From Neobacillus ginsengisoli (GTDB lineage Bacteria > Bacillota > Bacilli > Bacillales_B > DSM-18226): 64,000 nucleotides of DNA. The position numbers were made by a program, and so were the translations under genes. Below the pieces are notes generated by a model. It was given only the letters and a program-made list of their open reading frames with translations, had not been told where the DNA came from and made no database searches. Positions 43,718 through 54,324 of the stretch are shown piece after piece (the first letter of the stretch is position 1; each line of letters starts with the position of its first letter). The stretch is taken from positions 1 to 64,000 of the forward strand of contig NZ_JAUSTW010000009.1 in the NCBI RefSeq assembly GCF_030813055.1, read 5' to 3'.

Positions 43718-43985
43718 TTAATACTCTTTTTCAATTAATAAAATGGTAGATTCCCAGTGATTATGACGTTCCAAAACAATCCCCTCTTCCATTATTCTAC
43801 TGCCGTTTAAGTGGATGACGCAGTTGTGATCTACATTTGTTATTTTATAATTGTTCAGTGACTTTAAATTTTTTGGCATTATCCTTTTCAGATTTTCATT
43901 TGTTTCTAAACTAAAAATAAAAACGAGGCTTTTATCCCGTTCAGGTTCAAGGTTCAAATACACTAAAGCTGGTTGGTTTAATGGA
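43718..43985 (-). pseudogene. Glycosidase C-terminal remnant (GH36 alpha-galactosidase-like)
   Basis: About 88 codons without a proper start: ALVYLNLEPERDKSLVFIFSL ... YKITNVDHNCVIHLNGSRIMEEGIVLERHNHWESTILLIE. The pattern (strand, L..G..LM..G..., then S.LL.LE at the end) resembles the C-terminal beta-sandwich of GH36 alpha-galactosidases. Upstream the frame has no methionine or ribosome binding site; it is a truncated relic of a larger enzyme, next to the sugar operon. The family assignment is tentative. Confidence 0.5.
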
Positions 43986-44064
43986 ATTTATTATTAATGA
44001 TGGGGTTACAATAGTCATAAAAAAGTACGTGTTGAAAACCCCACAACTTGCCTAATGAAGCTTT

Positions 44065-44102
44065 ACCGCTTGGTAATTATTTTACCAAAGCGGTTTTTTT
44101 TT
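44065..44102 (+). terminator. Strong bidirectional terminator
   Basis: ACCGCTTGGTAA (44065-44076) pairs with TTACCAAAGCGGT (44082-44094) with one bulge, followed by nine T. It ends whatever was transcribed rightward. Confidence 0.8.
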
Positions 44103-44235
44103 GCTATTTGATGTATCGAATAATCAAATTTGTTCAGCAACAAAGTGCTAAATCAATGGGTACTAGCCTATTAATGTCCCCTCTTTTGTTGTTAAGGCAT
44201 AAAATATCACAACAATAAAAAAAGGAGAGAGAGGT

Positions 44236-44994
44236 ATGGGAATATTCATTAACGATATTGATCATCCTGATGTTTATAAAAATACAGAAAAAATCCATGA
44301 ACCAAATCAGGTGTTTTCTCGGCAGGATTACCTTACAGAGTTAATTAACGAACAACAAAAATCTAATGCTATGCTAAGAAAATCCTTTGCTGAACTAAGC
44401 TTGCGGTCTATACAACAAGAAGAGACACAAATAAATCATTGGAATCAGGTTGACCATCAGCTAAATGATTTAAAAACAAGTAACCTCCAGCAAAAAGAAG
44501 TTGAAAACACGATTATTCAATTCATGCAGACTATTAGTGAAAAGAATTACAATTTGCAGGCTTTTCTAGAAAATGAAGCCTTGTTAAAAAAGGATATAAC
44601 TGAAAAAATCGATTGTCTTAATGACATCAATAAAGAAATTGCAGAGCGGTTAGAGAAAAATGAAGTAGCCCACCATCAGCTCGTTTTGCAAATGAATGAG
44701 CAGCTTGCATTACAAAAAGAAGTTACTGAAAAAATGACTAAACAAGAGGATTTTCAAGACGGCATGTTGCTACGGATGGACAATCAAGAGGCGTTAATAG
44801 ACAAAATATCTCGCCAACTGAATCATATCCGCTCGAATCTATTTGAACGTACCAATTACTTAGCGACAAAAATAGACGATGGCTATAAAATAACATCTTC
44901 TTATATCTATAAACTCATGACAGGTTCTGAGCAGCCACTCACCTTTTTATTGATGAACAATAAGAAAGAAGAAAGTCAAAAACACACTGATTAA
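44236..44994 (+). CDS. Coiled-coil protein of unknown function
   Basis: 252-residue soluble protein without signal peptide or membrane segment. From about residue 30 to 215 it is almost continuous alpha-helix with heptad-like spacing and many Gln, Glu and Lys (for example LRKSFAELSLRSIQQEE and the run EVTEKMTKQEDFQDGMLLRMDNQEALIDKI). The N-terminal GIFINDIDHPDVYKN and C-terminal TGSEQPLTFLLMNNKK look like short capping motifs. ATG 44236 follows AAAGGAGAG. It is flanked by terminators on both sides, hence monocistronic. Possible roles: structural, spore or stress-related; no function is claimed. Confidence 0.82.
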   Translation: MGIFINDIDHPDVYKNTEKIHEPNQVFSRQDYLTELINEQQKSNAMLRKSFAELSLRSIQQEETQINHWNQVDHQLNDLKTSNLQQKEVENTIIQFMQTISEKNYNLQAFLENEALLKKDITEKIDCLNDINKEIAERLEKNEVAHHQLVLQMNEQLALQKEVTEKMTKQEDFQDGMLLRMDNQEALIDKISRQLNHIRSNLFERTNYLATKIDDGYKITSSYIYKLMTGSEQPLTFLLMNNKKEESQKHTD

Positions 44995-45020
44995 ATTCCC
45001 AATAAAATGGTATCCAAAAT

Positions 45021-45046
45021 AAGGCGATATTAAATATATCGCCTTT
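45021..45046. terminator. Terminator after the coiled-coil gene
   Basis: AAGGCGATAT (45021-45030) pairs perfectly with ATATCGCCTT (45036-45045). Confidence 0.75.
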
Positions 45047-45273
45047 CAATTTATCATTTGGAAATAAAAATCCATTTACTGATTAAAATATAGATACATC
45101 TAAATGATAAGTTTTTTTCCTACAATATGGCAACTTTGTTTGGTCGTTCCCCTTCAACTTTTGTAGTCTTCTTTATTACATCTACTTTCATCCAAACATA
45201 ATCCAGTGTATAAAATGCCTTAAAAATAGTCAAAAGACCCTCCTATATGGTAGTTGAATTAGTCTGAAGGTGC

Positions 45274-45984
45274 TTAATATATTTTTGAAAATAGAGCAGT
45301 CCTTAAGGCTGATACACCGAAAACGGTATTCGGTTGTTTTATTTCCCTCATTTTTCTAATTTCAATTTCTTTAAAATCCTCAAAGATAGTTCTTAATTTC
45401 ACCTCAGTGAAACCCAACCCACCATTTACGCTCCGCAATCTATAAACATCCTGATCTGATATTTCTGCCCCCCCTAACTCTTCACCTTGAACAAAACATG
45501 TAATTGCAAAGTGACCATTTGGTTTTAAAGCCTTTTTAACTAAATTTATGTAACTCATTCTTCTGTGGGGAGCAATATGATGAAAACAACCTGAATCATA
45601 TACAACATCGTATTTTCCTTCTTCAATATCTAAATCGAAGATATTTTTTTGAATGAAGTTTACATTTACATTCTTTTCCTTTGCTCGCTCTGTTGCCCAT
45701 TTAAGAGACTCTTCTGATAAATCTACTGCATCAACGATACAACCTTTTTCAGCCAAATAAATTGCATTCCGACCAGGACCACATCCAAGTTCTAGGACAT
45801 TACCAGGACTAAACAGTTTTTTTTCAAAGTAATTAACTAAATTCTCATCTGGAGAATTTACAAAAAAGGAAACACTCTTTTCACGGTCGATATAAAATTT
45901 ATCCCAGTACTGAGTCGGCTCACGCAATAATGAATCTAACATTTCCAATAAATCATCTTCAAGGTCAAAAATATTTTCTTTCAT
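45274..45984 (-). CDS. Class I SAM-dependent methyltransferase
   Basis: 236-residue Rossmann-fold methyltransferase. Motif I VLELGCGPGRNAIYLAEKG binds S-adenosylmethionine; the acidic residue in VDAVDLSEESLKWA and the post-motif YDVVYDSGCFHHIAPH follow in order. A short N-terminal helical extension (about 40 residues) precedes the core. AAGGGG lies six bases before ATG 45984. It stands alone. The substrate is not evident; similar Bacillus proteins act on small molecules, and resistance or thiol methylation is possible. Confidence 0.88.
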   Translation of the reverse strand: MKENIFDLEDDLLEMLDSLLREPTQYWDKFYIDREKSVSFFVNSPDENLVNYFEKKLFSPGNVLELGCGPGRNAIYLAEKGCIVDAVDLSEESLKWATERAKEKNVNVNFIQKNIFDLDIEEGKYDVVYDSGCFHHIAPHRRMSYINLVKKALKPNGHFAITCFVQGEELGGAEISDQDVYRLRSVNGGLGFTEVKLRTIFEDFKEIEIRKMREIKQPNTVFGVSALRTALFSKIY

Positions 45985-46100
45985 AGGTTACCCCTTCTTA
46001 ACAATAAAAATGCTCTATTTAATTGTACTAAAATTAACCTATCCTTATTGTAATATCAATAATAAATTATTTACAGGATGAATAAAAGATTACAAACAAA

Positions 46101-46147
46101 ATGCCATACATCCTATTTGAATAAATCATAAAGATAGCGTATGGCAC
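46101..46147 (-). terminator. Terminator of the two-component operon
   Basis: On the minus strand GTGCCATAC pairs with GTATGGCAT around a long loop and continues TTTTGTTTG, eleven bases past the kinase stop. Confidence 0.6.
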
Positions 46148-46157
46148 TAAAAAAATT

Positions 46158-47537
46158 TTATTTAACTGGTAATTCTACAATAAAAGTAGACCCTACTTTT
46201 TCTTTACTATTTACAGTAATATGCCCCCCATGCAGCTTGACAATAGTGGCAACAATCGATAGACCCAAGCCTGTTCCCTCAACAGTTCTTGTACGTGCCA
46301 TATCTGCCCGATAAAAGCGATCAAATATCCTTTCTAATTCCGTATTTTTCATCCCTATTCCTGTATCATCAAAAGTTACGAAGATCGATTCTTCTCTTTT
46401 TTCAATTAATATCTCTATACTACCATTCGGTTTATTATATTTAATCGCATTTGATAAAAGGTTATCCCAAACAGTATTTAGTAAGGATGGGTCACCGATA
46501 ATTTCTATATCTGGTAAGGAGTAGCTAAGCATTATCCCTTTTTCACTTATTGCCCATTGGTAATTTCGAACCAATTCCTTCAATTGCTGTCCAACGTTGA
46601 ATAATCTTTTCTTCATAATATCCTCATTTCGATCTAGCGAGGCAAGAAGTAACAATTGTTTTGTTAATGTAGAAAGCCTTCTAATTTCACCGTTAATGAT
46701 TGAAACATATTGGGTTCTTTCTTCTTTGTTTATTGAGTCATTTTCCAATAGATTTGTATATCCTTTTATATTAGAGAGAGGTGACTGTATATCATGAGAA
46801 ATATTCGAGATAAATTCCTTTCTCATGTCATCCATTTGTTCTAATTTTCTTGCCATTCGTAAAAAACTATGGGAAAGTTCCCCTAACTCATCATGACGAG
46901 TAATATCCAGTTCGACATTGAAATCTCCATTTGACAGTGATTTTGTTGCTTTGGTCAGGTTGGAAATAGGTTTTACTAAATATTTTGTATTAATAATTAC
47001 CATCACTATGGTTAAAATAATCGATAATACAAGTATCCAACCAAATAAAATATGCATCTCGTAGAAAAGGAATTTTATATCTGGTCTAACAAAAAGAGCA
47101 AAGTTTCTTCCGTTATGTTTTAATGGAACACCAATCGTGTTTCTAAGTTCATTTGCAAAAAAGCCTGTGACAAATGTTTCCTGTGGGTAGCGAAGAATAC
47201 CATGGAAAATTTGACCATTTAATACATTCTCTTTAATTGAACCGGAAAGACTTTTATCTCTAAAGGGTTCACCAAAAAAAAATTCATTTCCATTGCTATC
47301 TACCAAATATATTTGATATCCAACTTCAGATATACTTTCCAAATACTCCGTCAAATTAATCTTTGGATGCTCTGCAGAAAAAGTAGCAATGTTGAGTGCG
47401 ACCTTTGTGTTTTTTTGGTCATTAAAAGGCTTTAGTTTTTGTTGGTAATAGGTATTTGAGATTAAAAAAGCAAAGATAAAGCTTATAAACATCATTCCTA
47501 TGGTTATTACAATAAATTTCACATAAAGAGTTTTCAT
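46158..47537 (-). CDS. Sensor histidine kinase
   Basis: 459-residue membrane kinase. Two membrane segments (about 7-28 and 158-182) enclose an extracytoplasmic sensor of about 125 residues; then HAMP, HisKA with the phospho-His in FISNISHDIQSPLSNIKGY, and HATPase_c with N-box NTVWDNLLSNAIKYN, G1 DDTGIGM and G2 GTGLGLSIV. Its start overlaps the response regulator stop (ATGA), so they are translationally coupled. The divergently unrelated FtsX-type ABC transporter just upstream in the same orientation suggests control of that transporter, for example in response to cell-envelope stress or peptides. A decayed copy of its last 130 residues is at 16329-16728. Confidence 0.93.
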   Translation of the reverse strand: MKTLYVKFIVITIGMMFISFIFAFLISNTYYQQKLKPFNDQKNTKVALNIATFSAEHPKINLTEYLESISEVGYQIYLVDSNGNEFFFGEPFRDKSLSGSIKENVLNGQIFHGILRYPQETFVTGFFANELRNTIGVPLKHNGRNFALFVRPDIKFLFYEMHILFGWILVLSIILTIVMVIINTKYLVKPISNLTKATKSLSNGDFNVELDITRHDELGELSHSFLRMARKLEQMDDMRKEFISNISHDIQSPLSNIKGYTNLLENDSINKEERTQYVSIINGEIRRLSTLTKQLLLLASLDRNEDIMKKRLFNVGQQLKELVRNYQWAISEKGIMLSYSLPDIEIIGDPSLLNTVWDNLLSNAIKYNKPNGSIEILIEKREESIFVTFDDTGIGMKNTELERIFDRFYRADMARTRTVEGTGLGLSIVATIVKLHGGHITVNSKEKVGSTFIVELPVK

Positions 47538-48214
47538 CTACGTTGGACCTCCAATTGATACCCAACTCCGCGTACTGTTTTTATTTGGAAACCATCCGTT
47601 AATTTTGAAAAACGTTCCCTTAGTCTTTTTATATGAACATCTACTGTTCTTACATCCCCTTCAAAATCCAACCCCCAAATATGTTCAATTAGGTGTTCTC
47701 TGGAAAACACTTGCTTAGGATTAGAAACTAGATAGTATAAAAGTTCAAATTCCTTTAAAGGTAAAAGCAAGGTTCGGTTTCCAATCTGAACTTCATAGCT
47801 CTTTTTATTTATAGTTGTACTACCAATGCGCAGAATTGATTCATCTTCTTGATGATCATATCGCCGTAACAAAGCTTTTATCCTAAAGCTTAATTCCTTT
47901 GGTTCAAATGGCTTAACGAGATAATCATCCGTCCCGGCTTGAAATCCTAGCTCTTTATCCTCGATTTGGTTTTTAGCAGTTAAAAGGATAACTGGAATAT
48001 CAAATTCTTTTCGAATTTCTTTCGTAAGGGCATAACCATCCATGAATGGCATCATCACATCCACTATTGCCAAATCACATGCTTCCTTTTTTAATAATCC
48101 CAAAGCTTCCATACCGTCTTTTGCTTGGAACACATTATAGCCTTGTTCAGATAAGTGAATATTAACAAGTTTTAGTATATTAATATCGTCATCAACAATT
48201 AAAATATTTGTCAT
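47534..48214 (-). CDS. OmpR-family response regulator
   Basis: 226-residue regulator. The receiver domain (1-118) has DDDIN at the acidic pocket, phospho-Asp in LAIVDVMMPFMDG and Lys in DDYLVKPFEPKEL. The winged-helix domain (about 130-225) has LLLPLKEFELLYYLVSNPKQVFSREHLIEHIWG, the recognition helix DVRTVDVHIKRLRER and the end VRGVGYQLEV. The start at 48214 (MTNILIVDDD) lies nine bases after GGGAG. It forms an operon with the kinase and is separated by a terminator from the ABC genes. Confidence 0.93.
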   Translation of the reverse strand: MTNILIVDDDINILKLVNIHLSEQGYNVFQAKDGMEALGLLKKEACDLAIVDVMMPFMDGYALTKEIRKEFDIPVILLTAKNQIEDKELGFQAGTDDYLVKPFEPKELSFRIKALLRRYDHQEDESILRIGSTTINKKSYEVQIGNRTLLLPLKEFELLYYLVSNPKQVFSREHLIEHIWGLDFEGDVRTVDVHIKRLRERFSKLTDGFQIKTVRGVGYQLEVQRR

Positions 48215-48349
48215 ACATGTTTTCTCCCAAAAATTCAATTATGTTTGATTAACTTTATAATAATTATTCCCTAATGCACTTTGTTCTTTTCTAAACTTTG
48301 TTCTTTTAATGCAATACGTAAAAAACACCTACTTACTTATAAAGTATAT

Positions 48350-48386
48350 AATAAATAGCCCTGAAAAAAATCCAGGGCTATTTATT
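48350..48386. terminator. Terminator between ABC and two-component genes
   Basis: AATAAATAGCCCTG (48350-48363) pairs perfectly with CAGGGCTATTTATT (48373-48386) around an A-rich loop. It follows the ABC ATPase by about 20 bp. Confidence 0.82.
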
Positions 48387-48408
48387 AATATATACTCTAG
48401 CTTAGGAT

Positions 48409-49095
48409 TTAAGTTAAACTTGGCAAAACTTGTCCATCGCTCATTTTAATTATATGATCAGCAAATGAAAGCATTTCTTCGTCATGTGTAACCATTAAGG
48501 TAGTGATGTTTAGCGTTTTAGTTAAATCTCGGATTAACAACATAACATCTTTAGACCTTTTTGAATCTAAACTTGCAGTTGGTTCATCTGCGAAAAGAAC
48601 CTTTGGTTTATGGATAATTGCACGAGCAATTGCAACCCGCTGCTTTTCCCCACCAGATAATGAAGATGGATAGGCATTTTTTCGATGATCCATTTCAACT
48701 AATTTTAGTATTTTGTCAATTTCTTTATTTTGTTCACGTTTCCTTATTTTAGATTCTGATACATCGAGCATTAGCATCAGTTGCTCTTCTACTGTGAGAA
48801 AAGGAACCAAATGTGCAAATTGAAAGACAAAACCAAATTTACTTGCCCGTATTTTTCGAACTTGTTCTGAATTCATGGTAGTCATATTTTTCCCTTCGAA
48901 TATTACTTTCCCATCTGATGCTGGTTGAAGTCCTGCTGCTATTGTTAGGAGTGTACTTTTACCAGAACCAGAAGCTCCCACTAATGCAGTTAACTCACCT
49001 TCTCTAAGAGAAAGATTGACTCCTTTTAGGATTTCTTCCTTCAATTCTCCATTTGTAAAGGATTTTTTAACTTCATCTATTGTAAATATTGTCAT
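48409..49095 (-). CDS. ABC transporter ATP-binding protein (MacB/LolD-type)
   Basis: 228-residue ATPase. Walker A GASGSGKST, Q-loop VFQFAHLVPF, signature LSGGEKQRVAIARA, Walker B KVLFADEPTASLD and the switch His in MVTHDEEM are all present. It pairs with the FtsX-type permease encoded one base upstream. Such pairs power mechanotransmission, peptide export or lipoprotein handling rather than solute import. Start ATG 49095 follows AGGAGAG. Confidence 0.93.
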   Translation of the reverse strand: MTIFTIDEVKKSFTNGELKEEILKGVNLSLREGELTALVGASGSGKSTLLTIAAGLQPASDGKVIFEGKNMTTMNSEQVRKIRASKFGFVFQFAHLVPFLTVEEQLMLMLDVSESKIRKREQNKEIDKILKLVEMDHRKNAYPSSLSGGEKQRVAIARAIIHKPKVLFADEPTASLDSKRSKDVMLLIRDLTKTLNITTLMVTHDEEMLSFADHIIKMSDGQVLPSLT

Positions 49096-49096
49096 A

Positions 49097-50131
49097 TTAA
49101 ACCTCTCCTTGTTGTATAGCTTGTAATGGTTCTACTTTTTTTATTTGTATTCCTGAAAGTGTAGCTCCTATAAATCCGATTATGAGAAATACTAGCGACA
49201 ATTGCAAAGATGCTTCAGCGGTTAAACTAAACGGCATTCCTTTAGGTACAATCATATTAAAAGCTCGACTTAATGCAACCGATAGACCAAGTGCAATAAC
49301 AGTAATAAAAACCATTTGTGTCCACATCATTTTAAATAATGTACTTGTTTTTACTCCTATTGCTTTTAGAATACCGTATAAACCAATTTTTTGAACATTC
49401 ATCATGTAGAAAAAGATAGCAAATAACATTCCACTAATGACAACTAAAAACCAAACAATCATATTTAGGGACATCTGTTCTGCGTTATAACTCGGAATTG
49501 TATTGAGGAACTTTTTCTTCGAAAATGATTGTAATCCAGTGATTACTTGTGTTAAATCTTCTCCCGGTATGAAAACCAGTTGCATTTCATCTACCCGGTA
49601 AATTTCTTTGTAGTCCTCCATACTGATAAAAGCAACAGGTGCATGGCTGAATTTTTTTTGATCCACAAAACCTTTTACAGTAAACTTTCCACTATATTGA
49701 TTATTACTTAAGGTATCTCCAATTTTTATACCCTTATCTTCCATAGAGCGATCTAATACGATTTCTCCTTTTTTGACATTTATAAACAACTTTGAATCGG
49801 TCGATGTAACAAATGCAACACTACGTTGCTTACCATCGCTATCATTCAAAAATCCCATTTGAATTGAAAATGCAACAGCATCCTTTTGTTTATTTAAAAT
49901 TTTATCTTGGACACCGCTATCAATTCTTGAGAGGTTATAGCTTTGATCAGCATCTTTAGTCATATAAAATTGTCCATTGGGTAAATCTTTAATTAATGCA
50001 GCATTGTCTTGTGACAATCCATTTGCCAAACCTGATATTATAAACGTTAATAAACTAACGAGAAAAACAATGGACCCTAAAATAAAAAATCTTGCTTTAT
50101 TTTTCTTTATTTCTTTCCAAGCAATGTTCAT
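49097..50131 (-). CDS. FtsX/MacB-type ABC permease
   Basis: 344-residue membrane protein with four segments: one N-terminal (FILGSIVFLVSLLTFIISGLA), a large extracytoplasmic domain (about 35-225), and three near the end (MIVWFLVVISGMLFAIFFYMM, MVFITVIALGLSVALS, LSLVFLIIGFIGATLSG). This is the FtsX topology. The C-terminal KKVEPLQAIQQGE is typical of the family (..P..ALR.E). It is the first gene of the ABC pair. The neighbouring two-component system may regulate it, but no binding site was recognised. Confidence 0.9.
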   Translation of the reverse strand: MNIAWKEIKKNKARFFILGSIVFLVSLLTFIISGLANGLSQDNAALIKDLPNGQFYMTKDADQSYNLSRIDSGVQDKILNKQKDAVAFSIQMGFLNDSDGKQRSVAFVTSTDSKLFINVKKGEIVLDRSMEDKGIKIGDTLSNNQYSGKFTVKGFVDQKKFSHAPVAFISMEDYKEIYRVDEMQLVFIPGEDLTQVITGLQSFSKKKFLNTIPSYNAEQMSLNMIVWFLVVISGMLFAIFFYMMNVQKIGLYGILKAIGVKTSTLFKMMWTQMVFITVIALGLSVALSRAFNMIVPKGMPFSLTAEASLQLSLVFLIIGFIGATLSGIQIKKVEPLQAIQQGEV

Positions 50132-50454
50132 CTTTCATTTCCTCCAATCTCTTTTTGACATCCTTAGTGTAAAATCAGATTATGAACGGAAGATGAACAG
50201 TACATTACATTTAAAATGAATTTGAAATGATTTTGAGTTGCGATTTCATATTGAGTGGTATTTACCTATGGATATGAAAAATCTAAGACTTATTTTTAGA
50301 AGATAAATATCAAAATTAAAGAACCTCTTCTTCAACAAACCTGCCCTGTTAGTCTGACTCCAACAACCACGGTGCACCACAGAATGTCGCTCCATAACGG
50401 GAAGCACTCATGGCAGATTAATCCTAATTCTGATTGTTGCACCAGCCTCCAATT

Positions 50455-50551
50455 TACTAGCCTAGAAGGGAAGATTCTTCGCTATGGACTACTTAAAGCT
50501 AGTTTCATTCCAGATCGGAACCAAGTTTGGCGTTATATAGAAAATTCCTAA
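50455..50551 (+). pseudogene. IS110-family transposase scrap
   Basis: About 30 codons in one frame: LEGKILRYGLLKASFIPDRNQ followed by VWRYIENS and a stop. LRYGLLKASFIP is a conserved internal segment of IS110 transposases (the D..W...LLR.GLLK.SFIP region). Flanks are unrelated. A fossil of another IS110 insertion, not part of the element at 1091-2829. Confidence 0.6.
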
Positions 50552-50582
50552 TTGGAATAATAATTGGTATATAAAAACACAA

Positions 50583-50613
50583 AAAACTCGTCCAGTTTTT
50601 GGCGAGTTTTTTT
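50583..50613 (+). terminator. Terminator-like hairpin
   Basis: AAAACTCG.CCA pairs with TGG.CGAGTTTT and ends in seven T; it probably belonged to the lost gene upstream. Confidence 0.7.
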
Positions 50614-50740
50614 AATTATATTTTGTTCTTAGACCAAAAATTTTTTCTTCAGCTCAAAGAACCCGTTATCCATCAATGCATCCTAGATCTCCGCTACAGA
50701 GGATGGAATAATATGAGGAATTCCTTGTTCAATTAATCTG

Positions 50741-50837
50741 CAAACTGCCCGTTAGCATAACAAGAACAAGGATCGCCGCAGCGACCGCATTCTTCAGCTC
50801 TTGCACCCTTTAGTTTAAGTACATTCCTTCACAATCT
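50741..50837 (+). repeat. Composite of two interspersed repeat types
   Basis: The first block (CTGCCCGTTAGCATAACAAG ... GATCGCCGCAGC ... TTCTTCAGC) resembles 52051-52140. The second (CTTGCACCC..TAGTTTAAG then ACATTCCTTCACAATCT, 50799-50837) is the uninterrupted version of the site that carries the IS at 1091-2829. Confidence 0.65.
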
Positions 50838-50959
50838 CACTTTTGCATAGAACCGTCCCTTGCTTCCCAATAAACTTTATTTATTCTGTACACTGAGTTT
50901 ACAAGGCTTTAATAGTCAGATGATATGATTGGTTTACCAACGATGAGGAGGCAGTATAA

Positions 50960-51757
50960 ATGAATGTGCGTGCAATATTTATTGATATGGATGGTACACT
51001 ACTAAAAGCCTCAAACAACATTTCCCTCCGAAATATGGAAGCCATTTATAGGCTCATTAATCAGGGAGTCAAGGTTTTTCTAGCTACTGGTCGACACTAT
51101 GAAGTAACCGCTCCCTACCATAAAGAAATTGGATTACGAACTCCTATGATCTGTTTGAATGGTGCCGCTATTCACGATGCAGAGACAGGAAGAGCTATGC
51201 AAATGAAAACCGTCCGACTGAACGAAGAACGATTCCACCATCTGACCGCTGAAAATTCTTGTAATGTTATTATCCATACAGCAAATGGGCTTTATTGTAA
51301 GGAAACAAATGAAGAAATCGAATATTGGACAAAAGTTGGGCAAATTCCGCCACGGTATATTGGAGATTTAAGACAAGCAAATTATCAAGATGTTCTTAAA
51401 TATAGTGTTCGAACAGGTGCACCAAGTCATGAATTATCCGCTTTGTTTAAAAAGGAAGCAGAAGTCATCAATTGGAATGACGGGTTTGAAATGGTTGCTC
51501 CTAATGTTTCCAAATGGTCTGCTATAAAAAGCTTACTTCGCGCATTTCGAATTAGTCCAAATGAAGTCGTAGCCATTGGAGACGGACCCAATGATATAGA
51601 AATGCTTCGTCATGTCGGTACTGGTGTGGCAATGGGGAACGCTAGCGAAGAGGTTAAAGCAGCTGCTGATTTTGTTACAGGACACCACGAAAATGATGGA
51701 TTAGCTGAGTTTATAGAACGTTATCTTCATAAATCATATGAATCAGATGTGATTTAG
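50960..51757 (+). CDS. Cof-type HAD-superfamily hydrolase
   Basis: 265-residue phosphatase of the HAD IIB (Cof/YwpJ-like) group. Motif I FIDMDGTLL supplies the nucleophilic Asp, motif II is FLATGRH, motif III has the Lys in NVSKWSAIKSLL and motif IV GDGPNDIEML binds Mg2+. The C2 cap (about 85-190) lies between motifs II and III. It dephosphorylates small sugar phosphates or cofactors; the precise substrate is unknown. AGGAGG lies before ATG 50960 and a strong terminator follows, so it is monocistronic. Confidence 0.92.
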   Translation: MNVRAIFIDMDGTLLKASNNISLRNMEAIYRLINQGVKVFLATGRHYEVTAPYHKEIGLRTPMICLNGAAIHDAETGRAMQMKTVRLNEERFHHLTAENSCNVIIHTANGLYCKETNEEIEYWTKVGQIPPRYIGDLRQANYQDVLKYSVRTGAPSHELSALFKKEAEVINWNDGFEMVAPNVSKWSAIKSLLRAFRISPNEVVAIGDGPNDIEMLRHVGTGVAMGNASEEVKAAADFVTGHHENDGLAEFIERYLHKSYESDVI

Positions 51758-51784
51758 GGTTATTTTAAAATAACTTTTTGTAAT

Positions 51785-51836
51785 AAAAAAATGACAGGTG
51801 TGATCTATTTCATAGATTCATACCTGTCATTTTTTA
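51785..51836. terminator. Terminator after the HAD gene
   Basis: AAAAAATGACAGGT pairs with ACCTGTCATTTTTT (51785-51799 with 51822-51835), with a second stem ATCTA/TAGAT in the loop. Confidence 0.85.
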
Positions 51837-51853
51837 TCATCAATATTTTATAA

Positions 51854-51961
51854 TCAGATATCAGATAATGATTTATGTATTTGTACACTTTCTTCATCGT
51901 TCATTTTTCCATCTATAATTCTTTCCCCGTTGTCAATAGCTTCATCACGTACTCTGTTCAT
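51854..51961 (-). CDS. Short open frame, possibly a gene relic
   Basis: 35 codons (opens MNRVRDEAIDNGERIIDGKM, ends QIHKSLSDI), with an acidic, helical composition typical of a real protein end. The region before the ATG shows a possible earlier start (MGEKK near 52000, with AAAGGGAAG) broken by stops in a poly-A/T tract. Either a small protein or the 3' end of a degraded one. No family was recognised. Confidence 0.3.
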   Translation of the reverse strand: MNRVRDEAIDNGERIIDGKMNDEESVQIHKSLSDI

Positions 51962-52223
51962 AAATATTTAACTAAAAAAATCAAGACTTTTTTTCGCCCA
52001 TTAAATCTTCCCTTTCTTACTTCTTAATACCTTAAATTATAGGATTCCTTATTCAGCTATCCTGCTTCGTTAATCGAATAAGAAAAAGGGTCTGCCGCAG
52101 CAACCTGATTTTTCAACGAAAGCCCCCTTTACTATAAGTGAAATTCGCTCAAATCCTCGGGATATATCTAGTGTTTTTTTGTAAATAATAAGATTGTTAA
52201 ACAATAAATTGAGGAGGACTTGT
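51962..52223. other. Intergenic region with repeat copy
   Basis: Contains a repeat copy (52051-52140: TTCAGC.ATCCTGCTTCGTTAAT, GGGTCTGCCGCAGCAACC, AACGAAAGC) and the promoter region of the next small gene. No gene seen. Confidence 0.5.
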
Positions 52224-52382
52224 ATGCAACAGGATCAACAAGCTAAAGAGAGTTTTGGTTCAATTATGAAACCAGAATTTGCCGGAACTGATGCACAAAA
52301 AGTAAAACAAGAAATTCAAAAAGATGTAAGCGAAGGACAAGGGGCAATGACTTCCCGAGAGGCAGGAGCAATGCGCGATTAA
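52224..52382 (+). CDS. Small hydrophilic protein, possibly gamma-SASP-like
   Basis: 52 residues (opens MQQDQQAKESFGSIMKPEF, then AGTDAQKVKQEIQKD, ends SREAGAMRD). GGAGG lies six bases before ATG 52224 and a terminator follows at once, so this is a real gene; the in-frame codon at 52194 is less likely. AGTDAQKVKQ resembles the repeat units of gamma-type small acid-soluble spore proteins (AGTNAQxVKQQ), which would suggest forespore expression. Similarity is limited to this short segment, so the family is tentative. Confidence 0.7.
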   Translation: MQQDQQAKESFGSIMKPEFAGTDAQKVKQEIQKDVSEGQGAMTSREAGAMRD

Positions 52383-52408
52383 AAAACCACTCTGAGTGGT
52401 TTTTTATT
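52381..52408 (+). terminator. Terminator
   Basis: AAAAAACCACT pairs with AGTGGTTTTTT with a 3-nt loop; immediately follows the small gene's stop. Confidence 0.88.
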
Positions 52409-52446
52409 TTTCGACTTAAAAATTAAACACTTTACATCTCTCATTT

Positions 52447-52540
52447 CGATTTGATGGAGATGCTGCAAATTTAATGATTAAGCACGGTTGGTTTGAAAGA
52501 CCACCTCAAGCGATTGACTACCTACCCTTTCAACTTAACA

Positions 52541-52560
<20 letters not shown>
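52447..52560 (+). pseudogene. DUF3231/CotF-like C-terminal remnant
   Basis: 38 codons: RFDGDAANLMIKHGWFERPP followed by QAIDYLPFQLNITFLDL and TAG. The block LMIKHGW.E.PPQAID is characteristic of the C-terminal end of DUF3231 ferritin-like, spore-coat-associated proteins. The rest of the gene is gone. Confidence 0.6.
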
Positions 52561-53108
<548 letters not shown>

Positions 53109-53133
53109 CTAATTTTTGAAAATAAAGTGTATG

Positions 53134-54324
<1,191 letters not shown>

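Larger units (their letters stand above)
50132..50959. other. Intergenic region rich in relics and repeats
   Basis: About 830 bp with an IS110 transposase scrap (50455-50551), a terminator (50583-50613), a minus-strand coding relic (about 50629-50737: GIPHIIPSSVAEI, stop, DALMDNGFFELKKKFLV) that cannot be assigned, and repeat copies (50741-50837). No intact gene. Confidence 0.55.
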
